Below the pieces are notes generated by a model. That model searched no databases. It had not been told where the DNA came from and was given only the letters and a program-made list of their open reading frames with translations. The position numbers and the translations under genes were made by a program. Of a stretch of 64,000 nt of DNA, positions 46,579 through 59,440 are shown piece by piece. Where the stretch lies: contig NC_059368.1 in the NCBI RefSeq assembly GCF_019703515.2, positions 32,809,391 through 32,873,390 of the forward strand, given 5' to 3'. This stretch comes from Myxocyprinus asiaticus. Its lineage: Eukaryota > Chordata > Actinopteri > Cypriniformes > Catostomidae. Numbering within the stretch: position 1 is the first letter of the stretch; every line of letters begins with the position of its first letter.

Positions 46579-46637
46579 AAACCGCTAGATGGCACCAGTG
46601 ACCAATCAGAATCGAGTATTCCAGAGTGCCATGTAGC

Positions 46638-49600
46638 CTAATAATAAAGAATATTTAATCCCTATCATTATTGAATCCTTTTTTGTGTGTGTGTTTTTAG
46701 TTAAAAAATGTTATTGTGTGAAGTGAATAGGTCTACCACTGTAGTATTTACGGTTTACTTGAGTTGTCCACTGAAGCTGTAGATTGTAATTTAAAAGTAA
46801 TTAAAGGTCTTCCATTGAACTTGTATCAGCCGTGTTACGAGTTTCATCTCTTAAATTTGGGATATATGTAGTGCAATACAAACATTAATGTGTCGTGTAT
46901 GACACACTTGAATACTTATATCAAAATATGTAAATAAGAGTGTTGTTTATCATCATCAATGCAAGTAATATCTCCATTATAAATATTAAATTTTCCATTA
47001 TATAATGTATGATCGAACATAATACCAAGGTGAAAAGTCATGACTCCAGCTCTTAGGTGAATGTGTCCAAGTGATCACAGGCAAAGTCCAGGTAACCTCA
47101 AATCATCTCCATAGAGCATCAAACCTCATCTGTTTGGGAGAATATTTAACTCAATTTTAGCGCCACACTGGGGACATTTCACGATATGTATAATGCAACA
47201 CTCTCTCACAGCAAAATATATTAATATCAGACAGCCTCTCCCTCCATCCTCAGGGGCACCAGCTAAGGAGTTTCACCTTAACAGTATAAAAAACCATTCA
47301 ATAAATCAGAAATATGTAAATTGGAGGGAGTTGGTCATCTGAATAATCTGAAGGATTTGTGAGATTCAGCCTAACTCTTTAGAGCTCTTCTGCATCATCA
47401 ACACAAGGAACACACAGCTGTAATAAAATAATTTAATTTTACAAAAAGATAAACAAGAGTAACTAACAAAAACTACAAAATGGTGCTAATATGCTAAAAA
47501 TAAATGAATTGTTAAATAAAAGTGCATAGGATGGAAGATGCAAGTGGTTGAATTGGATGTAGCAATGGCAAACTATGACTATTTTCTTATGAAAATAAGT
47601 TGCTGTTTCTCTGTTAATTAATAAGGTGAAAACCTTATTTCTATTTAAACAAATAACTCAAAGATTATTTGCTAGACATTTGATACACAAATTGTGCAAT
47701 CTAAGGAACATTAGTTAATCATAAACCGATAGTACACACTAATGCCAAGGTCTCTGGAAAGAACATTGGGGAAGGAGCTAGATTCCATTTCAGCAGCCTT
47801 GGACATGAAGGAGCTGAGGGATGCTGATCTCCTGGAAGCACCAAGAAGGTTTTTGCTATCTGGAACAAGCAGATATGCAGCCCTTATGTTGGCACAAGTT
47901 TCTATATCTGAAACACGCAGATGCATGAAACTTGAAGAGAAGGTTTGCTCGCCAGAGTTAAGGCTTGTCGCTGTAGTTATCTGCCTGGTATAGGGATTCC
48001 GAAATTGCCGTTGCTATAGTCTCTTGTAGTGGGACTTGGTACTTGATCAATCTTCTACTACTGTCTCTCTGATGGAGACTAAGAACACTGGAAGATCTGT
48101 TATCCTCCTCTCTCTCTCTCTCTGAGAATCGGAGACTTAGCACAAAAAATGTTTTGCATTCTGATGACGTCTCTCCCTCATGGAGCGAGACCAGAACGTT
48201 GTATCTGTCATTGCCTGTGATGTTGCATATTCTGTTATTGCCTCCTGGATCTCCGGCTGGAAACACAGAATGTTGATTATTATTCTGTTATTGCCTCTCT
48301 CTCGTGGAGTGAGACCAGAATGGAGATGTGTTATAGAACTGTATCCTTTTTATGACCCTCTGGACGGAGACTAAGGACAAAGGTTTTTTTTTAAAGTACA
48401 TAGTTAGAACAGTGTCTTTAACGTTTTATCTATGCATTGTTCCCTTTACAAACCTCTTTAAAAATACTCTTGGCATTTTTCTGAAGATAGAGAGACCAAA
48501 CATGATATAGAAAGATTAAATATTACACATTCTTTCATATATACCTTAACAGTTCAATTTCTGTGAACTATTGTTAATCAAACAACTGCAATTTATATAA
48601 ATGGAATGGATGTGTTGCAGATGGTCACCATGTTAGGGTAAAATTCTGTACATTTCTGTCTTTCTTTGTGGCTTCTTTGTTCAGCTTGCCACATGGCAAG
48701 TTAATGTTGCCTCTGGAGTTTCAGGAATTTTTATCATCCTTCGTACCTCTGGTCTCAGGGCAACCCTTGGGATGGGGATTTGAGATGTTGCTAAGAAACC
48801 ACTCGTGGACCAATGAGAAGTCCTTTCCAATGTGATGTAAAGTCGAGGGCCTTCTTTGTGAAGTATCTGGTAGTTGTCCGAGCAGCTTATCTGAAGGTCG
48901 CGCTTGGCATATGTTTATGCTGGTCCTGCCACGATTCAATCAAACTGAAGCCACTCCTCTTTGCCTTGACAGTTAGGGAGGTGCTCTGCCATAAACTGGC
49001 TCCTGGAATGTCATCTGGTCCGATTTTTCAGCACACAACTGTCACACACATCTTCCTATCATGTTTACACACTCTACTGATCGGTTAGGTTTAGATGAGG
49101 GGTTTGGGTAGGGGCATAATATTAATAAGCATGTCCTCGATGCCTCACGCTTACTTCCGCATTACACATCTGAGCATTTGCACGTGACCAAATCATATAA
49201 ATTCATATCTACAACATCATACGATTTAGCCAACTTGTAAAATATGTATGACTTAATATGAGATCAGGTTTTATAATGTCATTTTGCAAAAATGTCACCA
49301 TAGTCACGTAAATTTCATGAGATCAGGCTGTGTATTTACAAGTAGAGAAACTCTGATTTCTTCATGACACCCTAGTTGCATATATTTGATGTTGGTAGGG
49401 GCGTGCCAACTTGAAAGATGGTGGAAAGCAACAAGTATTTCAGTGCTGTACGAGTATTTCAATAATATTAATTTGTTATCGGAGTGCCTAATTGCACTAG
49501 GTGCAAATAAAATCTTCCACACAAGGTGGCTATTTGTACTGAAATAATCTGGTAAAAACAATTAAATTAAAGACAAACTGCAAAAGTGTTGCTTCAATGG

Positions 49601-49845
49601 TGTGGTGTGTAAAGACGCTGTGGATGTGTTTTTTTCTTATAGACGAGGGTTTGATTCCCCCTTTTGGAAAACATTTCAAGTTTTTCCCATCATGTCTCCA
49701 CTCTTAATAGTTCCTTTAATACTCTTTTAATACCACTACTATTAGTAATACTACTAATAAATACAATTTAAATAAAAGGTTGATTTCCTTGCAGTAATAT
49801 GGTCACTGTAAAGGTCTGGAGTTTAGAGAAAGTTTTGATCCGGGT
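46638..49845. other. Gene-free stretch
   Basis: No gene is supported. An open frame at 47742-47993 (begins MPRSLERTLGKELDSISA) has no family I recognise. Near 48100-48320 a loose duplication of 'gagcgagaccagaa' and 'gagtgagaccagaa' is visible. A repeat word 'ggttaggtttagatgagggg' is at 49084. Confidence 0.4.
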
Positions 49846-50045
49846 AAAATTAACCATGGTTTTACTATACCAATATTGTAGTAACCATGTTTTTTTGGCG
49901 GAACTCATAGTTTTAATCTAATAAACCATGGTGTTACTATAGTAATATGTTGTTAATATAGTAACCATGCTTTAATTTTTTGGTTACTCTGATAATACTA
50001 AAAATACTATGGTTACTGTAGTAAAACATGGTTTGTAAGGAAAGG
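49846..50045. repeat. Repeat of ACCATGG/ACTATAGTA words with inverted symmetry
   Basis: 'aaccatggttttactatacc' and 'accatggtgttactatagta' recur, with inverse forms such as 'actgtagtaaaacatggttt' near the right edge. It is probably a foldback-type non-coding element. It is followed by 'gttaggtttaggggtagggg' at 50058. Confidence 0.5.
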
Positions 50046-51419
50046 TTAAAGTGTTAGGTTTAGGGGTAGGGGTTGGTGTAGGATGTCTGTGTAGTGATGC
50101 CCTATACTGTATGTTTATATAAGATGTGCAAATAGTGTCTGCCACTATCTGCACTGGGGTGCAAATAGCATCTAACATTATTTACACTTAACATTTAACA
50201 TCTTAACATCTATAATTTGTTACATATGACAGAGTTTACAGTAAACTAATGTTGACAGAGTTTACAGTGAACTAATGTTAAGCCCTTTGCAGCTCGCTTT
50301 ATGCAAATTAATTTATGATTTATTTGATACACTGCATAAATAAATCATTGCATTGAAGTGATGCAGGTGTATTCATGTGTATACTTATCCACTGGCACAA
50401 CAACAACAAAGCTTTTGCATTTTTTATGCTTTTTTTCCCTTCTTAACTAAATAATAATAACAACTGCTTTGTACAGACACAGGAGCTTCACAAGTGCACC
50501 TGAAGGCAGCACAACCGCCCTACACAGCTTGACCTCACTTCCTCCCAAATGAGAACAGTACAGCCCTTTTTCGTTTGGCACTCACCCATCGACACATTTG
50601 TTTGTGCGTATGTGTTTGTGCACATTTTCTTGTTATATAAAAGCCTTTCAAAAGCCTGTCACTACAAAACCCCCACTGTGTCCATCTTCACTCCATGTCA
50701 CACAAATTTGTATGAAAATATAAAAGATAAAATAAATAAATAAATAAATAAAAATCATTAGTTACCTTAGAGCCATCTAGCTGAAAAGCCAAAACAGTCC
50801 AGCACTGTCATCTAGAGATTTTAATTTTTTTTTTTTTTTTTTTTTTTATGATTGCCTCTGAGCCATTTAAAACCACTTCTATGGTCACTTCTATATATTC
50901 TATACAAGTATATATAGAGGTAGTTAAAACACTTTTTTGATGTATTGACTACCATGGAAAAAAACTTGACACAGTAAGAACATTTTTAATGCTCTGATCA
51001 TATGCTGAAGTACAAAGCAATAAGTCAGTGCCCAAAATAAGTGATAAATAAATAATCTTGAATTAAAAAAATAAAATAAAAAAAATACCTTTACAATTTG
51101 TCCACTTCAGAGGATTTTTTTTGTTTTGTTATCATGGCTTTTTACTCTTTGAATGTTTGGTCTTGCCTGTGCAGTGAAGATAGAGCCTTGCATGTTACTG
51201 TCACAGTTTACAGTACAGTAAATCTGTGATTCTTTTCTCATTGACCTCTGACCACAGCAATTTATCAACAACAGATTAACAACTTATTCTTTTTGGCAAC
51301 CTTCACATATTCCATCACTTGATGAATTAGTGGTCAGAATGCAAACTAAACAAAGTCTTTTTTTATTTTTATTTCTTCAGAAATCACTTATAGTGCACTT
51401 ACAGTATAGTTTACTTATG
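50046..51419. other. Gene-free, low-complexity stretch
   Basis: AT-rich with AAAT repeats near 50730-50750, a T run at 50824-50847 and AT-rich patches. No ORF with recognisable motifs. Confidence 0.45.
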
Positions 51420-51734
51420 GTGCAGTCTAGTGATGTCCAGTTTGTGAACGAATCATTCTTTTTAACAGGTTCTTTTTAGTGAATATGTTGAACCAGCTCA
51501 CCAAATCAGACTGAATCGTTTGAAACAGTTTGCTTCTCGAGTCAGCACTGATACACAAGTTATTCTACAGTATCTTAACCTGTCTCTCGGACGTGCATGA
51601 CACTCTGACTCTAAATGAGCTGATAACCAGGAGTAATATGATCCTAGAACTGGTGATATCTCCTTTTCCTAACTCTTCTTTGCAATGAACCGCTCCAACT
51701 AGTTCACAATTCAGACTGAACGCTCAGGTCACAA

Positions 51735-54285
51735 CAGATCTTGAGTCAACAGTACAATGAGTCGCTCACAGCAGTACTCCAGTCAACAGTACCCTGAACT
51801 GAGAATCGGCTCTTTCGGTTGTGTTCGACATACTGAGATCCGATGAGCTGCTGACATTGAGCATGCGTGTGATTAAGGGGCCAAATGTATGTTTCTGGTG
51901 TATTTTGCTGAACGGCAGAAAGTATTAAAAAAAAAAAAAAAAACATACTGGAAATATGTTTATGACTTGATTGTATTACCATTTTATCAACGTATGATGA
52001 TGATCCAGTCGCAACAGTTCTCGAGTCAACAGTACACTGAACCGGGGACAGCAGTACTCGAGTTAACAGTACACTCACCAGAGTATGTGAGTGGAGTGAA
52101 GCGGCAACAATTTCCCCTCCATGCTCAAAGCATTCTTTAATCACTCCATTCCAGCTCCACTCCGGGTTGTCCATTTCTCGCTCACTCTGCGCTCCTAGAA
52201 TAGAGAAACACCGCTCCGTGTTCGCTCCATGGCAAAATTAGCGCCTAACTACCCCTCCACTTTAAAGTTATTTCAGTATGCTTTTTAATATCACAACCTT
52301 CTATGCAGAAGGTGTATTAAATGAAAAATAAATACACAATACTAGAAGAAAAGCTACAATGTGCTTTATTAGAACACTAACATTAGCCCAAGACTAAATT
52401 AAATAATTTTTATAGCTTACTTTTGAAACATATAGGCAGCATTCTCTGGGTTTGATCAATTAAATAAATTGCTAGATGCAAAAAAAAAAAAAAAAAAAAA
52501 AAAACAAACAAACAAAACAAAACAAAAAAAAATTAAATTAAATTAAAAAATTAATTACCAAACAATTTTTTTTAATAATTTACCATAACAAAAACAAAAC
52601 ATTAAATTAAATCAAATTAAGAAATTACCAAACAAACAAACAAACAAACAAAAAAAAAACAAACATTATTAGGCCTATATATTATTGCCTAATTATTGCC
52701 TATTATTTTCTATTATTGCACTTCTTTTAATTAACCTTGCCCTATAATTCTGTGAACGAAAAAAAAAAAACATTCTCAGAATGTTCTACCCTTTTTTAAT
52801 CAAAAATAGATAAGACTGTCAAAACTATATGTCTAATGCAGAGTTCATTTTAGAAATACTAGCGTTTGAATTTTTTACGATTTTAAATCTTCCTCTGTTT
52901 GCATTTGCTGAGCTTCTTCATCTGTAAATGTATAATGCATAAATTAGCTTAAGGCACTAAAATAAATTTAGATGGCAATCGATTAAAGTAAAACTACACA
53001 ATATTAACATGTTGATTAGTTCAGTTGGTGTTTAACGTTGTTAAAAGTTCAATTCTACTTAATGCGGGACATAATAGCCTACAGTTAAGATTGAGATGCA
53101 TTAGATTAGAATGTTGATATCATTATTCAAAATATTTAATAGGGGATATATGTATTACTGACCTTTAGATTTGCTCTCCACATGTGAACGGATTATCATC
53201 GTGTATTTTGGACACGTCTTTTAGAATTTCACAACAAACCTTAGATCGTGGCAATCACCTCCCCACTCGTGTTCTCCTTCGTCATCCCATCATTAATTTT
53301 CACTATATGCCAGTTGACGTAAGAATAAAGAGACGAGACACAAGCATGTAGTTAAGTCAAGCTTTTTACCGCATGCTTAACTCAATAATAGTGAGCGTGA
53401 AAACAGAAAGCGAAAGTAATCTTCGTGCTGGAAGATGAACATTACCAAGTGCCGCTAGATTTAAATTAGTATTTTTTTTTTTATCACATTCTTTCTGGTT
53501 ATAACAGAAATTCCATCTTTCCTCCATGCCAATAGTGTTTAACGCTGCTTAACTAATTATTGCATTAAGGTCTGTTAACAGGTGTTTTGCCCGTGATGGA
53601 GCATTAGTGGAGCACTCTTGGGGTGAGAGAAAACAATGACGCTCCAATTTTTTAAAAACCTGCTCCTCGCTCCAGGCAAAATCATGCCGCTCCACTCCTC
53701 GCTCCGCTCCCACTCCGCTCCGCTCACATACTCTGACACTCACTGATCCAGGGACGGCTCTTGAGTCAATAGTACATTGAGTCTCTCACAGCAGTTCTCG
53801 AGTCAACAGTATGTAGATCCCGGGATGGCAGCTCTCAAGTCAACAGTACACTGATCCGAGGACAGCAGTTTTCAAGTCAACAGTACACTCACTGATCCCG
53901 GGACAGCAGCTCTTGAGTCAACAGTACATTGAGTCGCTCACAGCTGTTCTCGTGTCAACAGTACACTGAACTGAGAATTGCCTTTCGGAGGTGTTCGCCA
54001 TACTGAGAACTGATGAGCTGCTCACTTTGAGCATGCGTGTGATTAAGGGGCAAAATGTATGTTTCAGGTGTATTTTGCTGAACAGCTGAAAGTATAACAA
54101 ATAAAACATACTAGAAATATGTTTATGACATGATTGTATTACCATTATTACCACATGTATTACCACATGTATTAGCAGTTCTCGAATCAACACCACACTG
54201 AACCGGGGACAGCAGCTCTCACGTCAGCTGTACACTGGGTCGAGCGCAATTGTTTGTGATTCACCAGTACACTGAACTAAGTATT
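51735..54285. repeat. 38-bp minisatellite with about 210-bp spacer, interrupted
   Basis: About thirteen units of the type 'cgagtcaacagtacactgaa' (near 51743, 51781, 52023, 52060, 53763, 53800, 53838, 53875, 53914, 53954, 54185, 54222, 54263) are spaced 37-41 bp within clusters. A diverged 210-bp spacer ('gagcatgcgtgtgattaagg', 'aatatgtttatgac') occurs twice, at about 51800-52010 and 53970-54175, giving a higher-order pattern. The nested hAT at 52079-53735 splits the array. Confidence 0.85.
52079..53735. mobile_element. Nested non-autonomous hAT element with perfect 8-bp target duplication
   Basis: The left end CAGAGTATGTGAGTGGAG and right end CTCCGCTCACATACTCTG (with nearby CGCTCC words) are inverted complements. 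ACACTCAC is repeated exactly on both sides (52071-52078 and 53736-53743). The 1657-bp interior has A-rich tracts and no transposase. A neighbouring minisatellite unit (about 53885) shows 'gtacactcactgatcccggg', the expected empty site. Confidence 0.93.
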
Positions 54286-54778
54286 GCCTCTTTCGGACAT
54301 AAGACTGGGAACTGTTGATCAGTGAGCTGCTGATGAGCATGCATGAACCGAGGACTTGAATGAGGTGGCGAAACGTTTCAATTGAGAGATGTAAATTAAT
54401 TTTACTACTGAGAATTGTGCATGCAGATTATATTTGTTGTTATGAGCTGGATCATGGTTTTTGTAAAAAAAAGGGTGAGTTGATTAAGACTAGTTTAATC
54501 ATTTTATATGCTTTAGAAATGTAGAATATCTGCATTTGTATATCAGTGTCAGTATGGGTGCTTTAGGTGCAAGACTTTAATGTAGGATGTATTGTAAGAT
54601 CACTGAATGAAACACTGATGACAATAAACACCCTTATTACTATAACTTAATTAAATAAAATGTAATAATCAGCAATATGCGCTTACAAATGGCTTTTTTG
54701 AATGTGTTTGAGCATGTATTCTACGATGCCGGCGTATTAGCATTATGTACAGTGACGTCATTACGTGATGACGTAAAT

Positions 54779-55754
54779 CAGGGGTTCTCAACGGGGACGT
54801 TCAAAGGATGGCAGGGGGCACTGAGAGCAAATTAGTAGAGAGGAGGGTGTTAGGTTACAAATAGGGGGTGTTTATCACTCATTATAATCAAATATATTGT
54901 CAAGTTCCTCTTTGCATTAAAACGTTTATCTAGACTTGGAGTATATCAGTTGGTTCTCAGTTATACAGCTTGGTACGCATTTGTACCATGGTTCATATGA
55001 TTTTGAAATCTAGCGATGCATCTGAAGTATCTGGTTTAGCAGCGTCATATACACAGGCAGAGGCACAACCTCCGCTAATGCACCTGTATGGCTCTGTAGA
55101 TGGATACGGCTCAACGGACAGAGCAGCGTGAGGCAAAGAAGGTGTGTTTTTTACTCGCAGACCGGTCTCGAGCTCCTGAACACGCAGCTCTGCAAAAATC
55201 AGTGAGAAGCAAAGCGAAAGAAGCGGAAACCATTTGAATTCGGCACAGAATTCTACATCACCGCCCTTGAATTTACTATAGTAACACTAACTTTACTTTA
55301 GGGAGAAATAGATTGATAATAAATATTATCATATCACTACTTCAGCTCTATTAAATTTTTCAAAGGCTACAGTAGGGGAGTGAGGGAATATAGTTAATTT
55401 TTGTTACAACTTATAAATATTTATATTTTGTATTCATTGTTACATGTGTTTAGAGTAGGTCTACTGTTTATAATTTAAAAAATGCCATAGTTTGTTTTAT
55501 AGTAATCATGTTATATCTAACCATGGTAGTGAAGAAGATCCACGCTTCCATGTGCTTGCTTACTATGGTCTTGTTACAAATACCATTGTTAAAACTATAA
55601 AAAATAAATAATTAATGAATAAATTAAAAATTTCAAAAGGGCAAATGCAAAATACACTTTTAAAGATAAAATAGAAATAATAAATAGGCTTAAATATTTT
55701 TCTTTGAGTGTAAGGTAGGGGGGCGTTCATCAAAAATAAGGTTGTGAACCACTG
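54779..55754. mobile_element. Nested hAT-like element with CAGGGGTTCTCAAC ends
   Basis: The left end CAGGGGTTCTCAAC (54779) and the right end GTTGTGAACCACTG (to 55754) are imperfect inverted complements typical of hAT termini. The 8-bp flanks are only partly alike, so the target duplication is uncertain. There is no transposase. Confidence 0.6.
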
Positions 55755-56419
55755 ACTAAATTGTTCATTGAAACGAACATCCAAAAGAACTGGATCGTGG
55801 AAAAGAATCGGACTTCCCATCACTAGTGCGGTCCTTCAAGAATTTAATTTTGAAATGTTATAGTTAATATTTCCTCTTATAAAATAACCCCACATTTTTG
55901 TGATCGTGCTTTTATACCCAACATTGTGTAATGTTCTTCCAATATTTCTTCAGCCATCCAATTCAGGTAACTGTAATGAAGTAATATTATAAAAATGTTA
56001 TGGCACAATTCACACACACAAGTCCCCATCTGATGCATCCTCGATATTCATCCTGATCAAAAACACATCCGGGTAATTTTATGCATTCTCACTACTTGTG
56101 TTCTTGAGAATTGGAATTGAACTATGCCAGTGGCTGATGACATTGAACAATTCCATGAGAACATTAGCACACATATGAACACACATTAAGAAACAGCCCT
56201 TGTGCTGTCTGCTGTCAATTTGTTGCTTGTACAGCTGCGCAATACCTGTACAATTTGAGTTGCTGACCCTGCATTGCAAAAACATTTTGGTTGGACTTCA
56301 AGCTTGAATTGCTCCAATGGTAGGAATAGTACATCAGAGTTGATGTCAGGATGAAATACGTGAGGGAATATTTGAAATTTCTGAGGGGGCCACATTTTGA
56401 GAATGCAACCTCCAACCAA

Positions 56420-56972
56420 TGCCACATATAATATTGATTACCACAAAAATTAATTTTGACTTGACCATCCTTTTCTTTAAAAAAAGCACAAATCTGGGGT
56501 ACAATGAGGCACTTACAATGGAAGTGAATGGGGGCCAATTTCTGACCATTAAAATACTCACTGTTTCAAAAGTTTAGCCACAAGACATAAAATATATGCA
56601 TGTAAACATGATTTTAGTGTGATAAAATAGCATACTAACCTTTTTTATGTAAAGTTATAGCCAATTTTACAGCTTCATTGCCATGATGATGAAATAACAA
56701 CAAACCTCAAAACGACTGTAAAATGACAATATAAACAACTTTACAGCTCAAATATAAAATGAGTTTTAACAGAAGAATTAATCTGAGTGCTTTTATAAAA
56801 TTATAAGCTTCACATTTCTGCCTTGAAACCCTCCAAAAATAGGCCACATTCACATCCATTGTAAGTGCCTCAATTTAATCCAGATTTTTGCTCTTTTTTT
56901 AAAATTTATTTTTATTTATTTTTTTTAAGAAAATTATTTTTTGTGGTAATCAACATTATGCCACAGATGCTA
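56420..56972. mobile_element. Foldback element with long inverted arms
   Basis: The left arm ('attgattaccacaaaaatta', then 'gaggcacttacaatggaagt') is the inverse of the right arm ('cattgtaagtgcctcaattt', then 'ttgtggtaatcaacattatg'). Each arm is about 110 bp with a spacer of about 330 bp. No coding potential is seen. The class is unknown, possibly a hAT or Tc1-derived MITE. Confidence 0.72.
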
Positions 56973-57320
56973 TTGATTGAGCTTAACTTGTATTGAACCC
57001 TGAAAAGACATTGTACCGGAAGACTCTGAGAAGTGGTGGGTCACAAGAAAAACGTCATGGTTACTTGTGTAACCTCCATTCCTTGATGGAGGGAACGAGA
57101 CGTTGTGTCGATGTAGTGGCACTAGGGGTCACTCTTGGGAGCCCGAGACACCTCTGGTCTTTGATAAAAGGCCAATGAAAATTGGCGAGTGGTATTTGCA
57201 TGCCACTCCCCCGGACATACGGGTATAAAAGGAGCTTGTATGCAACCACTCATTCAGGTTTTATGCTGAGGAGCCGATATAAGTTCCGGCATTTCAGCGG
57301 GTAGTTCAGCGTTGTGGCAG

Positions 57321-57418
57321 TTCCCTCCATCAGAGAACGGAGGTTACACAAGTAACCATGACGTTCCCTATCTGTCACTCACTCGACGTTGTGTCGATGT
57401 AGTGACACTAGGGGTCCC
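57321..57418. repeat. DIRS copy C internal complementary region
   Basis: On the plus strand it joins right-end sequence ('acggaggttacacaagtaac') to left-end sequence ('ccctatctgtcactcactcg') through CATGACGTTCCC. This preserves what a joined circle of the two ends would look like. Confidence 0.85.
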
Positions 57419-57874
57419 TATACGAAACGCCACAATTGGCTGAACTGTGTTACATGAACTGACGGTGTGTGGTGGGCAGACTACTGTGTGCCTCATAGCC
57501 AGCACACCAGGTCGACACGTAACCTCCCCCAACATATTTATGAGTGTCGAATGGCCCTATTTGAGGACAAGTCGACTACTCAAAAGATAGAGAGACAGGC
57601 TTAACCCAGTCATGGCCTCTTTTCCCCTTTTTTTCCACTCCCTAAAAAAGAAGGGGTTTATCCGACTGGGCCACCAGGCCTAGTCGGGGGGTGTCCCTCC
57701 CAAGGGGAAGACACCGCGGAAACCACACCTCGCCCAAAGCGATAAGTAGACGGGGTGCGGGATCTTGAGCCACGATGGGGCAGGATATGCCGGCTAGCAT
57801 CCGTCTACTGCTCCACCATCGAAAACTGCTGGGCAAAGTCCTCGACGGTGTCGCCAAATAGGGGCAGCAAGGAA

Positions 57875-58946
57875 TCATGTCTTGACGGCCTCGCCCATCT
57901 CGACCAGGTTGAGCCAAAGGTGGCGCTCCTGGACCACTAGTGTGGCCATCATCCACCCGAGAGACCGCGGCATGACCTCCGTCACTCGGAGAGTGAGGTC
58001 AGTCACCTTGTGCGGTTCCTGCATCAATCCCGGGGCGGAAATACCCTCGTGCGGTTCCTTTAGCGCCTTGGCGGACTTGCAGGAGAGCCATGGCATGCAG
58101 GGCAGAGGCGGCTTGTCCAGCGGCAATGTAGGCCTTGGCCATCAGAGACGATGTAAACCTACAGGCCTTGGACGGGGGCTTTGGGCACCCGTGCCAGGTG
58201 GCGGCGCTCTGCAGGCATAGGTGCACCGCGTGCGCCTTTATCCACCGGGGGATTGCCGAATAGCCCTTCCATCGAGGGTAGTGAGTGTGGGGAAGCTGAA
58301 AAGATCAGGACCGGGCAGTAAAAAGTGCCTCCCGCGACCTTATCAGCTCTTCATGCACTTCCGGGAAGAAAGGAACGGGGGCGGGGCATGGCTTTGAGTA
58401 GCGCTGCGAGCCCAGGAACCAATCACCGAGCCGCGAGGTTTCAGGGAAGAGCAGTGAGTTCCACTCTAGCCGACGCTCGCGGCTGCAGGGAAAGCATGTT
58501 GTCATCTCCGCGTCAGCCTGTGACTGGGCAGTTGTCCCCGAAGGGAGGAGCCCAGCTGAGGCTTCCAACTGGACGAGCCCGCTCTCCGATGCTGCGCTCG
58601 AGAGTTCATCACTTTCGCGGGCTCCGAATAAGAGGTCGAACTCGCCGTGAGACGAGCCGGCGGACTCATCCGGAAGCCCGATCGGGGCAGACGAGCGTGC
58701 TGGGGAATGGGAGGTCCGCAGGGGGTTACCCGGTGGAGGCGGTCCCATTGGGGTCCCCAAATCGCTCCCAGTGCTAGCCGCGCTGTCCTCATACCCGTGG
58801 GTAAAAGGACCGAGGCAGGGAGCCTCTGGGGTGGCTTGCTTTCTTACGAAGCCGAGCCGCGACCGCAACATTGCCATGGACATATCCTCGCAATGAGAAC
58901 ATGACCATCCACGAACGCTGTCTCCACGTGAGCAGTGCCCAGACAC
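57875..58946 (-). pseudogene. DIRS copy C gag-like ORF, frameshifted
   Basis: On the minus strand the frame from 58946 has GWSCSHCEDMSM, the Ser/Glu-rich linker GEFDLLFGARESDELSSAAS, and a segment absent from copy A (ERRLEWNSLLFPETSRLGDW, then PCPAPVPFFPEVHEELIRSR). It stops at 58305. The following part (KACRFTSSLMAKAYIAAGQA) is in another frame from 58226 and reads into QVRQGAKGTARG. The true continuation (AKALKEPHEG, VVQERHLWLNLVEMGEA) runs in the +1 frame to 57875. The second shift is at the same place as in copy A. The upstream Cys cluster seen in copy A is in yet another frame near 59000. Confidence 0.72.
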
Positions 58947-59440
58947 GAAAGACAGTGATCATGACCGTCAGAAGGCGAGAGATAACGAGCGCAGCCAGGA
59001 ATAACACACAATCGGAAAAGCATCTTTAGAAAGACGCGTCTTTAAAAAGACGTTCCTTGTGTGCCGCTCTTTTAGAGAAATATACTCTTTTAAAGAAATA
59101 TACTCTTTTATTTCTGCCGAAGCGCCCAGGGGCATTCTCTGCATTGCACCAGTGCAGAGGGGGAAGAAGCCGCTGAAATGTGCTGTCAGATCCAGCAGAG
59201 GTGAATGAACAGTAGTATTCAGCTCAGTAAGCATGACCGTTCGGCTCCGAAGAGAAAATCTAAATGAGTGGTTGCATACCAGCAACTTTTATACCCATAT
59301 GTCCGGGGGAGTGGCATGCAAATACCACTCGCCAATTTTTATTGGCATTTTATCAAAGACCAGAGGCGTCTCGGGCTCCCAAGTGTGACCCCTAGTGTCA
59401 CTACATTGACCCAACGTCGAGTGAGTGACAAATAGAGAAC

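Larger units (their letters stand above)
45752..46637. repeat. Dispersed repeat split by a Harbinger-like element
   Basis: 45752-45866 and 46579-46637 match the two sides of the uninterrupted copy at 32663-32838, for example 'cttacttgtagagat' and 'accaatcagaatcgagtatt'. The intact copy shows the pre-insertion arrangement. Confidence 0.65.
51428..55825. mobile_element. Large hAT-like element carrying a minisatellite and nested hATs
   Basis: The left end TAGTGATGTCCAGTTTGTGA and right end TCGGACTTCCCATCACTA are partly inverted complements. The flanks are GTGCAGTC (51420-51427) and GTGCGGTC (55826-55833), matching at seven of eight bases, as expected for an aged hAT target duplication. The 4.4-kb span has no transposase. 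It contains a 38-bp tandem array, a nested element at 52079-53735 and another at 54779-55754. Confidence 0.65.
57053..59440 (-). mobile_element. DIRS-like retrotransposon, copy C (gag only)
   Basis: Reading the minus strand, the element starts at 59440 with the same left terminal repeat as copies A and B and ends at 57053 with GGTTACACAAGTAACCATGACG. It keeps the leader, the gag-like region and the 3' untranslated region with the internal complementary region (57321-57418). One deletion near 57740 removes the whole RT, RNase H and recombinase block. At 2.39 kb it is a non-autonomous deletion derivative with intact-looking ends. Confidence 0.87.

Noticed and set aside
47742..47993. 83-codon open frame starting MPRSLERTLGKELDSISA
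   Set aside because: No family I recognise, no splice or promoter context, and of a length expected by chance in this much sequence.
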